64,000 nucleotides of DNA from Aliikangiella coralliicola (GTDB lineage Bacteria; Pseudomonadota; Gammaproteobacteria; Enterobacterales; Kangiellaceae). The stretch lies in assembly GCF_007004725.1 (NCBI RefSeq), contig NZ_ML660169.1, forward strand, positions 62,001 through 126,000. Reading direction: 5' to 3'. The translations under genes were made by a program, and so were the position numbers. This document shows, piece by piece, positions 1 to 8,789 of this stretch (positions within the stretch are counted from its first letter, which is position 1; each line of letters begins with the position of its first letter). The notes under the pieces are model-generated. The model searched no databases and was not told the origin of the DNA. It saw only the letters and a program-made list of their open reading frames with translations.

Positions 1-1238
1 GAGCGTTTTTTGACACTCAGAGAATCACCTTCATCTAAATATAAACTGACTTCGCCTTCTTGAGTAAATTTAAGTGCATTGCCTATCAGGTTGAGCAAGA
101 TTTGTCCCAGGCGGCCTTCATCGCCAATAACAATATTATTGATGTTTTCCGGTAAGTAAAAATTAAGTTCGATCCCTTGCTCATTTGCTATCGGCTTCAT
201 CATTTTCTGTATGCGGCGGCACATTGCGATTAAATCAAATTTTTCTTCGACTAAAACCAGCTTACCAGCTTCAACTTTTGAAAAATCCAGAATGTCGTTA
301 ATGATCGCCAGCAATGCTTCAGATGAAGTTTTAACGGTTTGAGCATATTCTAGCTGCTCTTCTTTCAACTCAGTTTCAAGCAACAAGTTAGTCATACCAA
401 TCACACCGTTCATTGGCGTTCGTATCTCGTGGCTCATCACCGCTAGAAATTCAGATTTAGCTGAATTCGCTTTTTCCGCTCGCAATTTTTGAACGCTGAG
501 TTCTTCGGTTCTTTCTTTAACTCTTTCTTCCAATAGTTGCTGTTGTTTTTTTAGAGATTCTTTAATTTGATATTGTTCGTCCAGTAATTCGTTATAGGCT
601 TCTACAACTTCGCCAAGCTCATCATTTCTTAATTTTTTCGCCGGGTGCTGAATACCTGAACGTCGCGTTTTTTGAATTGAAGAAAGAAGATTGTTAAGTG
701 GAGCGCCAACCGAATATTTAAAACCAACCGTGACGCCCCAGATCACGACACCAAATAAAAGCAATACCTGCACAGTTGTTTGATAAACGCTACGTACAAT
801 TTCTTGCTGTAGTTGCTTGGTATTAAATTGAAAAAGCAGGTAACCTATATTGAGTTTTTCCCCCGAGTTCTCTAAAAAAATAGTTTGCTTGATTAATAAA
901 CGATCATCATCCTCTTCATCCTTGACACCACTTTGCGCGATTAATTTATTGTCTTCATCAAAAACTGCAGCGTATTGAAACTCGGTGAAAGCACTAAAAC
1001 CATCCAAAATATTGCGAACTTGCTGCTCATCAATTTTCCATACTGATTCACTCAAAACCAGACTCTGGCTCTTGGCTATATTCAATTCCTTAGTACGTAA
1101 TTTTTCGAGCGACTCTTTATACTGGAGAAATTCAAAAGTGGCTAGTAGAGAAACGATAGCGACAAAAATGATAGGCAACAATCTCAGCAACAAACGATTG
1201 CGCACGCTAAAATAGTTTTTTTTGTCAGTTGTTATCAT
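1..1238 (-). CDS. Sensor histidine kinase, 3' part beyond the window edge
   Basis: The reading frame starts at the ATG at 1236-1238 on the minus strand and is still open at base 1, so the C-terminal part is missing. Translating the reverse strand gives an N-terminal membrane segment ([20 protein letters not shown]), a periplasmic sensor stretch, a second membrane segment ([18 protein letters not shown]), a HAMP-like linker, a coiled coil, the HisKA box ([18 protein letters not shown], phospho-acceptor His in SHEIRTP) and the start of the ATPase domain with an N box ([17 protein letters not shown]). This is the layout of BarA/TorS-like hybrid kinases, which usually continue into receiver and Hpt domains; that part is outside the window, so hybrid status is inference. 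It would phosphorylate a response regulator from the inner membrane. The signal is unknown. Confidence 0.9.
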   Translation of the reverse strand, partial: MITTDKKNYFSVRNRLLLRLLPIIFVAIVSLLATFEFLQYKESLEKLRTKELNIAKSQSLVLSESVWKIDEQQVRNILDGFSAFTEFQYAAVFDEDNKLIAQSGVKDEEDDDRLLIKQTIFLENSGEKLNIGYLLFQFNTKQLQQEIVRSVYQTTVQVLLLFGVVIWGVTVGFKYSVGAPLNNLLSSIQKTRRSGIQHPAKKLRNDELGEVVEAYNELLDEQYQIKESLKKQQQLLEERVKERTEELSVQKLRAEKANSAKSEFLAVMSHEIRTPMNGVIGMTNLLLETELKEEQLEYAQTVKTSSEALLAIINDILDFSKVEAGKLVLVEEKFDLIAMCRRIQKMMKPIANEQGIELNFYLPENINNIVIGDEGRLGQILLNLIGNALKFTQEGEVSLYLDEGDSLSVKKR

Positions 1239-1885
1239 TTACATCAAACCATCAACCCAGCATCAACCCCTAAAATCACTATCCATTCAATGACTTTCAC
1301 ATGTGTTCGTACGTAAAGCGAAACTAGCTTTAAGTATAAGACTTATAGTAGAAACTTCAATTTTCAAACAACTAAACAAAAACCTCACCTACTTTCAGCG
1401 CCAAATAGCCGAATGTGCCTTTTATTAACAACCAGGCAAAAGATGAGCAATATGGTCGCTTTGCAGACTTAGTTTTTAACGTGATCGGACAAAATATCAG
1501 CCAAAGCTATCGTTCAGGAAAGCCGACTGACCTGACTCGGGTTAGAATGAAAACACATAGAAATATTTTTTCAAAGTAAAATAATTACTATTAAATCGAC
1601 GGTGAATATTATTTACTCAAATTTGAGCAAGTAGTATTTCAATATAGGTGGAAGACAGTTTGAATAATGGAACAATTATTAAAATACGGCAGGTTGCCTT
1701 TGGAACCTCGGGCAATACAACGCAATTAGTTATAGGTTTGGTTGATAAAAACTTTACAAGAAATACTCAAGAAATCTGAGAACGTACCAATCGTGCATAT
1801 TTACTGGCCAGTCTAAACTTTCTCAATCGAATCGGCACACATCATTTCGCCAGGATCAGACTGACCAGCATTTAGTGACTACAAA
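1239..1885. other. Gene-poor gap, possibly with decayed coding fragments
   Basis: About 650 bases without a convincing gene. On the plus strand a short open frame from GTG 1415 to TAA 1579 (54 codons, GRFADLVFNVIGQ in the middle) and a further open stretch around 1660-1780 (KIRQVAFGTSGNTTQLVIG) read like protein, but there is no ribosome site, and they are short and separated by stops. They may be remnants of an inactivated gene or chance frames. No hairpin terminator was recognised. Confidence 0.3.
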
Positions 1886-2704
1886 TTAGTGAGTAATAAT
1901 TTCACCTTCGACATTTTTCATCGAAAGACCACCACTACCTGCTTCAATGACGGTTAATCCGGCAGCAAGAGATTCGACTCGAATATCACCCGAACCATCG
2001 TCGATAGTAACGTGTCCCTTGGCCGATTTCACAACCAAACCGCCAGAGCCATCTTCAACATCGACTTTCCCACCAATATCGAACAACTCTATTCCGCCAG
2101 AACCGTCTTTAATATCGACCGACTCCCCGGCTCCGTTAATTTCAATGCTTCCTGAGCCATCATGAATTTTGATACTACCGGTGATATCAGACAATTTTAT
2201 ATGCCCGGAGCCATCCTCAATATTGACGTTCGCTGCAATTTTTGTGGCATTAATATGTCCTGAACCATCATCAATCCGAAGATCACCTGTCAAATTTTCC
2301 AGTTCAATAAATCCAGAGCCATCCTCTATTTGCAGCACCAATGCTTTTGGCATTTTTATAGTCAAATCGATCTTGGGACTATCACCAAACCAGTTATTGG
2401 TATTACTTGGATTTGGATCGGCAATTAAAACAGCTTTACTGCCTTTTCGGTCTAAGGATAGTCGATAATCTTCATCTTCAACCGCAATTTCCGCAACCAC
2501 TTCAATCGAGTCGCGACCCTCTTCCCCCTCAATTTTCAAGAACCCGGCTCTGGCGTCTATTTCAAACTTATCTAAATCTTTCGCATCGAGAGATAAGGTT
2601 TTAGTGGTTTCATATTCTATACTGCCGGCAATTGCTGTACCGCACACCGCAGCGAAAAAGGTGATTATCGTAAAAGGCAAAATAGCGGAAGTCTTAGTCA
2701 TCAA
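1886..2704 (-). CDS. Secreted DUF4097-type beta-strand repeat protein
   Basis: 272 residues. An N-terminal signal peptide (hydrophobic run followed by AVCGTAIAGS) sends it to the periplasm or surface. From about residue 125 on, the protein consists of repeats about 20 residues long, each carrying an E/H/K-DGSG-x-I/L core (EDGSGFIELE, DDGSGHINAT, EDGSGHIKLS and so on), the pattern of DUF4097 right-handed beta-helix proteins (putative adhesin or head-GIN-like folds). No catalytic motif is visible, and function in the family is not settled. The gene is monocistronic, with two adjacent ATG codons at the start. The repeats force long shadow frames on the other strand. Confidence 0.75.
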   Translation of the reverse strand: MMTKTSAILPFTIITFFAAVCGTAIAGSIEYETTKTLSLDAKDLDKFEIDARAGFLKIEGEEGRDSIEVVAEIAVEDEDYRLSLDRKGSKAVLIADPNPSNTNNWFGDSPKIDLTIKMPKALVLQIEDGSGFIELENLTGDLRIDDGSGHINATKIAANVNIEDGSGHIKLSDITGSIKIHDGSGSIEINGAGESVDIKDGSGGIELFDIGGKVDVEDGSGGLVVKSAKGHVTIDDGSGDIRVESLAAGLTVIEAGSGGLSMKNVEGEIITH

Positions 2705-3025
2705 ATTATACCCCGTGTTGTTATTTATCCGTTGATTGGATCGAAAACCTGCTCCGTTTAATCAATCAGGCCTGCTTCAGATCATCAGGCAAACTGTTTC
2801 AAAACGAAATCAAAACCAGGCGCTAATACTGTTTAGCAATTGATATGCCATAGCGAAAGCCCGGTGGTTTAGCAGATTAGACGTAATAAAAGGCGATTTG
2901 GTTGGTGCTTTAATGCAAATAGTGGTGAAAATAACAAAAAAATTAGTCAGGACCTGAGATATAACCGAATCATCATAAATTGCTGCACTTTGAGATTGGA
3001 GTCCATGAACAATTAAAGTAACGGG
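2705..3025. other. Intergenic stretch with no recognised content
   Basis: This lies between the DUF4097 gene and the structured-RNA candidate. A 76-codon minus frame (2810-3040) starts inside a terminator stem, has no ribosome site and no family resemblance, so I do not call it a gene. Nothing else was seen. Confidence 0.4.
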
Positions 3026-3057
3026 GCAAAAAAAAACCACCTAAAATAAGGTGGTTT
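3026..3057 (-). terminator. Rho-independent terminator
   Basis: Arms AAACCACCT (3034-3042) and AGGTGGTTT (3049-3057) pair around a six-base loop. Read on the minus strand the hairpin is followed by an uninterrupted run of T residues, the classical intrinsic terminator. It ends transcripts coming from the MBL/NhaC/amidohydrolase genes and the RNA candidate at 3058-3221. Confidence 0.8.
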
Positions 3058-3221
3058 AAACTTTATCGGAGATTCTATTCTAAGCTTTCTGCATTAAGTT
3101 CATAACAGAGAACTCTTCAGGAAACCCGATTGCCTAACTAACAACCGAAGGGGAGTTACATTCTCTGTTAACTATGACCGGGTGCCAGGCAATAAGTTCA
3201 GAATTTCTTAAGGATTTTTTC
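3030..3221 (-). ncRNA. Candidate structured small RNA or structured 3' UTR
   Basis: The stretch between the MBL gene stop and the terminator is rich in pairing. AACAGAGAA (3104-3112) pairs with TTCTCTGTT (3161-3169), and the stem extends by AGTT/AACT across a bulge. Inside, TAACT (3135-3139) can pair with AGTTA (3154-3158). The loop segment ACCCGATTGCCT (3124-3135) is complementary to CGGGT (3079+100, i.e. 3179-3183) and AGGCAAT (3187-3193) outside the stem, so a pseudoknot is possible. It ends at an excellent terminator. A TATATA at 3228-3233 could be a -10 on the minus strand, but no good -35 is present. It does not match 6S, SRP, tmRNA or a riboswitch that I know. It may simply be a structured tail of the upstream mRNA. 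Confidence 0.35.
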
Positions 3222-3266
3222 ACTTTTTATATAATTTTCTGAAAATCAATAACTTATCGATTAATT

Positions 3267-4148
3267 TTATTCCGATACACCATCTAAATCGGTTTGCGTA
3301 TCGCTTACGCAAAACTTTCCTTTATCGTTTTTCGCAAGCCTTCCCATTGCCACCTCTGAATCATGGGTGAAAAATAATCTCGCTTTGCGTTCAATCAACT
3401 GAGTTAGCAGCGTTTCCTTTTCATCGATGAGCAATTCGGCATACCTGTCATAACCCATGGTGATAGGTAAGTGCACCCAGGGCACGCCGGGAATTAAGTC
3501 AGCGCAAAAGACAACTGGCCCATCAGGCATCAAGACTTCTGCCAACATCATTCCCGGTGTGTGACCATTGCTGTAGTAAAAGCGATAATCATCACCAAGA
3601 ATTGGGTGGCTGTCACCGTCAACAATATGAACATTATCCCTGGCTTGCAGTAGCGACATTAAATGTGGAACAAACGATGCCCTATCTCGATAATGCGGGT
3701 TTAATGCCCTTTCCCAGGCTTCTTTGCCAACAAGTATCGCAGCATTTGGAAATAAGAGATGAGGGTCCTCACCTTCTTTCCATTCACTTAATAAGCCACC
3801 AATGTGGTCAAAATGTAAGTGGGATAAAACTAGAACATCAATATCTTCGTGGGTTAAGCCATGTTTCTCAAGAGACTCCAATAAAACGTGGTGGGACTCA
3901 ACAATGCCGAACCTGTGCTTAAGTTTTGGTTCGAAAAATGCGCCAATTCCCAGTTCAAATAATATATTCCGGCTTTTCCCAACAACCGGATCTGACTGCT
4001 TTACTAATAGCGCCCGGCAAGCCAGATCAATTCTGTTTTCTTCATCAACCTCAACCCATTTTTGCCACATGGCTTTTGGCGCGTTGCCAAACATAGCGCC
4101 ACCATCCAGCTTTTGTGAATTGCCATTAATTGAGAACAACTTCTTCAT
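3267..4148 (-). CDS. Metallo-beta-lactamase-fold hydrolase
   Basis: 293 residues. The zinc-binding signature HLHFDHIGG (HxHxDH) lies near residue 115, followed by a distal His ([11 protein letters not shown]) and Asp (FCADLIPG), then a C-terminal His (FFTHDSEV). This is the glyoxalase II/AHL-lactonase-like MBL family (YtnP and similar), which hydrolyses thioesters, lactones or related bonds; the substrate cannot be told from sequence. No signal peptide, so cytosolic. The start overlaps the end of the NhaC gene by 23 bases, indicating translational coupling. The block it sits in (transporters, amidohydrolases) suggests a role in degrading an imported amide, peptide or lactone. Confidence 0.85.
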   Translation of the reverse strand: MKKLFSINGNSQKLDGGAMFGNAPKAMWQKWVEVDEENRIDLACRALLVKQSDPVVGKSRNILFELGIGAFFEPKLKHRFGIVESHHVLLESLEKHGLTHEDIDVLVLSHLHFDHIGGLLSEWKEGEDPHLLFPNAAILVGKEAWERALNPHYRDRASFVPHLMSLLQARDNVHIVDGDSHPILGDDYRFYYSNGHTPGMMLAEVLMPDGPVVFCADLIPGVPWVHLPITMGYDRYAELLIDEKETLLTQLIERKARLFFTHDSEVAMGRLAKNDKGKFCVSDTQTDLDGVSE

Positions 4149-5874
4149 TACTTTTTCCTACGTCAGTATCGTCATCAGATTGATCATCAGCCAACTTTTC
4201 AATTTTGAAGTGAGTAATACCATAAATAACAGAGATAATCGGGTTAACCAGGTTGAAAAAACAAAATGGAAGATAGGCAAAAGTAGAGACGCCCAGCGTC
4301 GCAGCCATGTATGCACCACAGGTATTCCACGGAATCAACGGCGAGGTAATAGTGGCTGAATCTTCCAAAACTCTCGATAGATTCTTCGGATGAAGCTTTC
4401 GCCTCTTAAACTCCGCCCGATACATTCTCCCGGGTAATACAATGGCAATATATTGATCACCAGCGATAATATTGGCACCAATACAAGTGCAAATCACAGT
4501 GGTCACTAAAGAACCTGTACTTGACACCAAACTGAGCGCACTGGTGACCAGTCTTTGTAACAATCCTATCTTCTCTAACACCGCGCCAAAAGTCATTGCG
4601 CAAAGAATGAGCCAGACAGTCGGATTGAGCATGCTAAGCATACCGCCGCGACTGAGTAATTCATCAACAGTGGCATCACCGGTGGTCGATTGATAACCTT
4701 TCGCCATCGCGCGCCAGACCGCATCAATTGCGCTCACCAGATAGCTTCGTCGGCTTGCATCAACCTGAAATACCTGACCATCTTGTTCAACAGAAATAAT
4801 TTGTGAAGCCTTACTTTCAACTAGTAGTCCGTCGGCATTCAATGTTTCTCCGTTCTCCATTTTGAACTCAAAAACTGCGGCGAGTGTATCTGGAGATGAT
4901 TTTGACTGAGTAAAAGATACAGAGCATTCTTTCACTTTTCGACTGTTAGTCCCCTCAGCGACAGCTGACTCAGCAGCAACAGCATCGCACGAATATATTG
5001 ACGCAGAGACCATTCTTTCAATCGACGCGCTCTGGAAAAAAACAGCAAATAGCCCGCCAAGCAATGCGCCAACAAACAGTGTCGGAAATGCAGGCATCTT
5101 TTTATAAGCGAGGAACAATACTAAGAATAAAGGGATTAATGAGAGAAATGAAATTGAAAAATTGGTTTCGATCACGCTCAAGGTAACCGCCAACCCGTCA
5201 GACGCTCCCGACACATCTTCAGTCAGTCCTAAAACGCCAAAAACAACGATAGCAATGAGTATGCTTGGTCCGGTAGTCCAGGCCATATGCCGAATATGAG
5301 TAAATAACTCGGTACCAGCTATCGCCGGTGCCAGGTTAGTTGTATCGGAAAGCGGTGACATTTTATCGCCAAAATAGGCACCGGAAATAATCGCACCTGC
5401 AGTGATTGGTAATGACATCTCCAATCCAGCGGCAATACCAATTAATGCAACGCCAATTGTTCCTGCCGTCGTCCAGGAACTACCAATGCTAACCGCTACC
5501 ATCGCCGAAATAATGCATGCCGCGGCATAAAAGATACTCGGGTCAAGAACTTGTAGGCCATAGTAGATCATGGTTGGCACAGTTCCGGCCAAAATCCAGG
5601 TGCCGATCAGGGAGCCAACCATTAACAGAATTAATATGGCACCCAATGCCATCGAAATCCCTTGAATAACTCCCTTCTCCAACTCCACCCAACTGTAACC
5701 ATTTTTATAGCCAATGATCATTGCGATGCCTGCAGCAACGAGTAAAGCAATCTGGTTTGCGCCGTAAGAAGAGTCATCCCCATACAACGATACTGAGGTC
5801 GCTAACATAACAATTAACGCGATAACTGGAATCAGGGCATCAACTAAACTCGCCTGTTTTTTATTGCTATTCAT
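4126..5874 (-). CDS. NhaC-family Na+/H+ antiporter with a soluble insertion
   Basis: 582 residues with about ten to twelve hydrophobic segments. The NhaC core motif region [11 protein letters not shown] (about 131-142) and [17 protein letters not shown] (about 169-186) are clear. NhaC proteins exchange Na+ for H+ (or malate/lactate in MleN relatives) across the inner membrane. Residues about 290-385 form a hydrophilic stretch with two Cys (SCDA, ECSV) that interrupts the membrane region; it makes this protein longer than ordinary NhaC members and could be an extracytoplasmic domain. The last 23 bases overlap the MBL gene, and 17 bases separate it from the upstream amidohydrolase, so the genes probably form one operon. 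Confidence 0.88.
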   Translation of the reverse strand: MNSNKKQASLVDALIPVIALIVMLATSVSLYGDDSSYGANQIALLVAAGIAMIIGYKNGYSWVELEKGVIQGISMALGAILILLMVGSLIGTWILAGTVPTMIYYGLQVLDPSIFYAAACIISAMVAVSIGSSWTTAGTIGVALIGIAAGLEMSLPITAGAIISGAYFGDKMSPLSDTTNLAPAIAGTELFTHIRHMAWTTGPSILIAIVVFGVLGLTEDVSGASDGLAVTLSVIETNFSISFLSLIPLFLVLFLAYKKMPAFPTLFVGALLGGLFAVFFQSASIERMVSASIYSCDAVAAESAVAEGTNSRKVKECSVSFTQSKSSPDTLAAVFEFKMENGETLNADGLLVESKASQIISVEQDGQVFQVDASRRSYLVSAIDAVWRAMAKGYQSTTGDATVDELLSRGGMLSMLNPTVWLILCAMTFGAVLEKIGLLQRLVTSALSLVSSTGSLVTTVICTCIGANIIAGDQYIAIVLPGRMYRAEFKRRKLHPKNLSRVLEDSATITSPLIPWNTCGAYMAATLGVSTFAYLPFCFFNLVNPIISVIYGITHFKIEKLADDQSDDDTDVGKSNEEVVLN

Positions 5875-5891
5875 AAATAAACCTTTCGTCG

Positions 5892-7208
5892 TTATTGTCG
5901 TTTAAATGCTTGTTGATGATTGCCTTTTAGCTCCCAATAGCGGTCCCTTAGTCGGGTTGCTCTAGAGACTAGTGGTTGCTTTTGCCCTTGGATAAAAACA
6001 ACATCAGGATTTGAAGTAACCTCTAGCGGATCGCCGTCCCAAACAACGACGTCAGCATCCATTCCGACTTCCAGTTGGCCGTAGTTAGCAATTCCAAATG
6101 TTTCAGCGGTATTAATTGTCATGGCTTCAATGGCCACCTCTGGTGGTAATCCGTAAGCAACCGCGTTACCGGCCGATTGACGTACAAGATAAGCATTGTG
6201 ACTACCGCCACCAGAAAACAACAACTTTACGCCTGCCTGATATAATTTGAAAGCGCCATCAAGACGAATTGACAATGACTCAAAACTGGGCAGGTTTCTG
6301 ATAGGATCAATGATTACCGGAACCTTAGCGTCAGCCAACTCTTTAGCAACTGTCCAGGCTTCCCCACCGCCTGAGATCACCAGGTTAAATCGATGGGTCT
6401 TGGCTAATTGAATCAGCCTCAAAATATCGTCAGCGCGGTTGGCGGAAATTACCAGAGGAATCTTTTTATCCAGTACCGGATAAAGTGCTTTAAGATCAGC
6501 AATCGACTGACTGAACTCCCACTTGAACCCTGGTAAATAACGATTCTCATTTTTTCGCAAATAACGAGCATCTTCCAATGCTTGTGCCAGTTTCTGCATC
6601 GCGGCAGCTCTAGAGCCGCCGGATTTACCCGCACCACTTGCCCCATAACTAGCAGCTTGCAATACATTTTCCGACAAAATTCCCTGCATGGTAGAGTGAA
6701 GCGCTATGGCCGCGCCCTGACCGGCAAAAATAGAATTACTAGAACGTGGCATCACAATTGCCCGAGTCAATCCATTAATTCTGTTTTGTGGGATTAAAGT
6801 TGAGCGAAAATTAATCGCGGCGGCGATATCAAATGAAGCGCCCGCACCCGGCATTTTGGTCGCGGCATCCACTGTACTAGATACCGCGCTTATTTCAACC
6901 AAACCTAGATTAGTTGAAGCGTTAATCAGGCCCGGAGTAACATGCTTATTTGCTGCCTGAATGACTTTGACATTACTGCCCGCCGTTAAATTTTGGCCAA
7001 TTTGAGCTATTTTGCCATTGCGAATCAATAAGTCAGCGTTATTCAATTTACCTTTAGCGGTTGCGGTATGTAGAGTTGCATTTTTTATCAGGTAATTTTT
7101 GTTTGCTGATATATTCGATTGATTGTTAGCAAGTACATTTTGTGAAGTCATCACAGAAGAAAGTACGCTTACTCCCAGACAGGTCAGTCCAATTTTTATA
7201 AGCCTCAT
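5892..7208 (-). CDS. Amidohydrolase-like protein lacking metal ligands
   Basis: 438 residues with a signal peptide (MRLIKIGLTCLGVSVLSSVM, then an Ala-Asn cleavage zone). The C-terminal amidohydrolase signature (AETFGIANYGQLEVGMDADVVVWDGDP) is intact, so it belongs to the M38/imidazolonepropionase-like superfamily. The usual HxH after the first beta strand is replaced: GLINASTNLG stands where its partner has GLIDVHSHLG, and the Asp site reads FSGGGSHN. It is therefore likely inactive by itself or uses other ligands. The ATG overlaps the stop of the upstream amidohydrolase (ATGA), implying equimolar synthesis and perhaps a mixed complex. Confidence 0.82.
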   Translation of the reverse strand: MRLIKIGLTCLGVSVLSSVMTSQNVLANNQSNISANKNYLIKNATLHTATAKGKLNNADLLIRNGKIAQIGQNLTAGSNVKVIQAANKHVTPGLINASTNLGLVEISAVSSTVDAATKMPGAGASFDIAAAINFRSTLIPQNRINGLTRAIVMPRSSNSIFAGQGAAIALHSTMQGILSENVLQAASYGASGAGKSGGSRAAAMQKLAQALEDARYLRKNENRYLPGFKWEFSQSIADLKALYPVLDKKIPLVISANRADDILRLIQLAKTHRFNLVISGGGEAWTVAKELADAKVPVIIDPIRNLPSFESLSIRLDGAFKLYQAGVKLLFSGGGSHNAYLVRQSAGNAVAYGLPPEVAIEAMTINTAETFGIANYGQLEVGMDADVVVWDGDPLEVTSNPDVVFIQGQKQPLVSRATRLRDRYWELKGNHQQAFKRQ

Positions 7209-8605
7209 AGTCTTTCTCCTTGTGGATCCACAATGCCAAGGTCAAAATCACTGACCGGATTTTTTTGTTTATTTAAACGGTCATAGGTTAAAGCACCATC
7301 AACAAAGACTTTTTCCGCTTTCGCATAAACGCTGAAAGGATTTTGATCCCACAGGACTATATCTGCCATTTTATCGGTTTCAAGACTTCCAACCTTCTCG
7401 CTTAAGCCAATCGATTTCGCAGGGTTTAATGTGATCCAGCGAATCGCATCTTCTGGTTTAAGTGACAGGCCTTTTTTATTTCCCGCCGCCATTGCTTTTG
7501 CGGCCTCTTGATTTAGATGTTGGATACCAATCGCAGAGTCGGAGTGGACAATGGCACAAGCATTCGCTTTATCAACCATAGCGACGTTTTCTCTGACAGA
7601 ATCATAAGCTTCGTGTTTAAAGCCCCACCAGTCAGCCCACATTGCCGCACAAATATTATTCTCTGCCAGCAAGTCGGCAATTTTGTAACCTTCCACCGCA
7701 TGATGAAAAGTAGAAATTTCGTAGTTAAATTCTTTAGCCACATCGATCATAACCGCCATTTCCTCGGCCCGATAACAGTGATTGTGAATCAGTACATTGC
7801 CGCGTAACACTTCAGCTAAAGTTTCCAGTTTCAAATCTCTTTTTGGCTTGTCTTTTTCCTCTCCCTGTTCAGCCGCTTCATAATACTTATCCCATTTTTC
7901 TTTATAAGCTGTCGCATCAATCCAGGCCTTTCGATAGCCGGCAACATTTCCCATTCTTGTCATTGGCGCTCGGCCTTTACTACCGTAAACTCTTTTTGGA
8001 TTTTCTCCACAGGCCATTTTCAGCGCATGAGGCGCGTCGGGAAACTTCATTCCCTGAACTGTGATCGAAGGTACATTTTTTAAGGTCACCCCACGACCAC
8101 CAATTAAATTACCTGAACCCGGCAAAATCTGTAGACTAGTGACACCACCAGCTCTAGCTAAATCAAACCCTGGGTCTTGGGTCCATACAGCATGTTCAGC
8201 CCAAACCTGCGCAGTAACCGGCTCGGTCATCTCGTTGCCATCTTCATTCGCTTCATGTGACGGTGAAGGATAAACACCAAGATGGGAGTGCACATCAATT
8301 AACCCAGGAGTGACCCATTTTCCCTTGCCATCATAGATGGTGATATCTTTAGGATATTGAAGCGTTTGACCGACGCCTTTTATTTTTCCTGACTTGACCC
8401 AAACGGACGTATTCTCATGTCGCTCACCATTACCCACTAATACCGTCGCATTAGTAATAACAAACTCTTCTGAACCAAGTGGTTGGTAAGTGGAAACATA
8501 GACAGGTTTCGGCTTTTCAACTTCTATTTTTTTTGCAACTTCTTTTTCCTCGCACCCGAGCAATGAAGCCAACAGAGCGGGAATAACCAGTAATTTTAAT
8601 TTCAA
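7205..8605 (-). CDS. Exported amidohydrolase lipoprotein (active partner)
   Basis: 466 residues. The start is TTG at 8605, supported by GGAG six bases upstream. A lipobox LLASLLGC predicts a lipoprotein. Metal ligands of the amidohydrolase fold are present: HSH in GLIDVHSHLG, His in LIHNHCYRAEE, His in STFHHAVEGY and Asp in VHSDSAIG. The C terminus has the SIGL...GSLETDKMADIVLWDQNP box. Such proteins cleave amide or cyclic-amide bonds (dipeptidase, imidazolonepropionase-like), but the substrate is unknown. It is followed by a paralogue whose ligands are lost, overlapping by four bases. Together with the NSS and NhaC transporters it suggests extracytoplasmic processing of peptides or amides before uptake. 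Confidence 0.85.
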   Translation of the reverse strand: MKLKLLVIPALLASLLGCEEKEVAKKIEVEKPKPVYVSTYQPLGSEEFVITNATVLVGNGERHENTSVWVKSGKIKGVGQTLQYPKDITIYDGKGKWVTPGLIDVHSHLGVYPSPSHEANEDGNEMTEPVTAQVWAEHAVWTQDPGFDLARAGGVTSLQILPGSGNLIGGRGVTLKNVPSITVQGMKFPDAPHALKMACGENPKRVYGSKGRAPMTRMGNVAGYRKAWIDATAYKEKWDKYYEAAEQGEEKDKPKRDLKLETLAEVLRGNVLIHNHCYRAEEMAVMIDVAKEFNYEISTFHHAVEGYKIADLLAENNICAAMWADWWGFKHEAYDSVRENVAMVDKANACAIVHSDSAIGIQHLNQEAAKAMAAGNKKGLSLKPEDAIRWITLNPAKSIGLSEKVGSLETDKMADIVLWDQNPFSVYAKAEKVFVDGALTYDRLNKQKNPVSDFDLGIVDPQGERL

Positions 8606-8762
8606 GTTAAACTCCAGATTTTATGATTTTGTTTTTAATTCAATTGTTATAATTTTATTTTGTAATTATTTTTTGTTGCTTTGCGTAAAAGCCTTATTTA
8701 AAGGGAATATTTTTCAGTTTCTAAGCGGCCTGATAACTTGACCGCATAGAATGTTAATTTGC

Positions 8763-8777
8763 AGAACGGTCCGTTCT
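8763..8777. promoter_or_regulatory. Perfect palindrome, possible TetR-type operator
   Basis: AGAACGG-T-CCGTTCT is a perfect 7-1-7 inverted repeat in the leader region of the amidohydrolase operon, 13 bases after the end of the transporter gene. The ACGGTCCGT core resembles operators of TetR-family repressors. No TetR gene is in the window, so this is a motif-based guess. It is too short and lacks a T run to be a convincing terminator. Confidence 0.4.
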
Positions 8778-8789
8778 ATAACGAACCAA

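Noticed and set aside
1947-2468. Plus-strand frames of 72 and 99 codons opposite the DUF4097 gene
   Set aside because: They are antisense shadows of the repeated GSG codons, with a Pro-Glu-Pro-Ser pattern created by the repeat.
2810-3040. Minus-strand frame of 76 codons
   Set aside because: Its start lies inside the terminator stem, there is no ribosome site, and composition is not protein-like.
3060-3221. 5S rRNA fragment (a TTGCCTGGC start is visible on the minus strand)
   Set aside because: Only the first bases resemble 5S; the rest does not match and no rRNA operon is near.
3802-4359. Plus-strand frame of 185 codons
   Set aside because: Antisense to the MBL and NhaC genes, whose domains are clear; no ribosome site.
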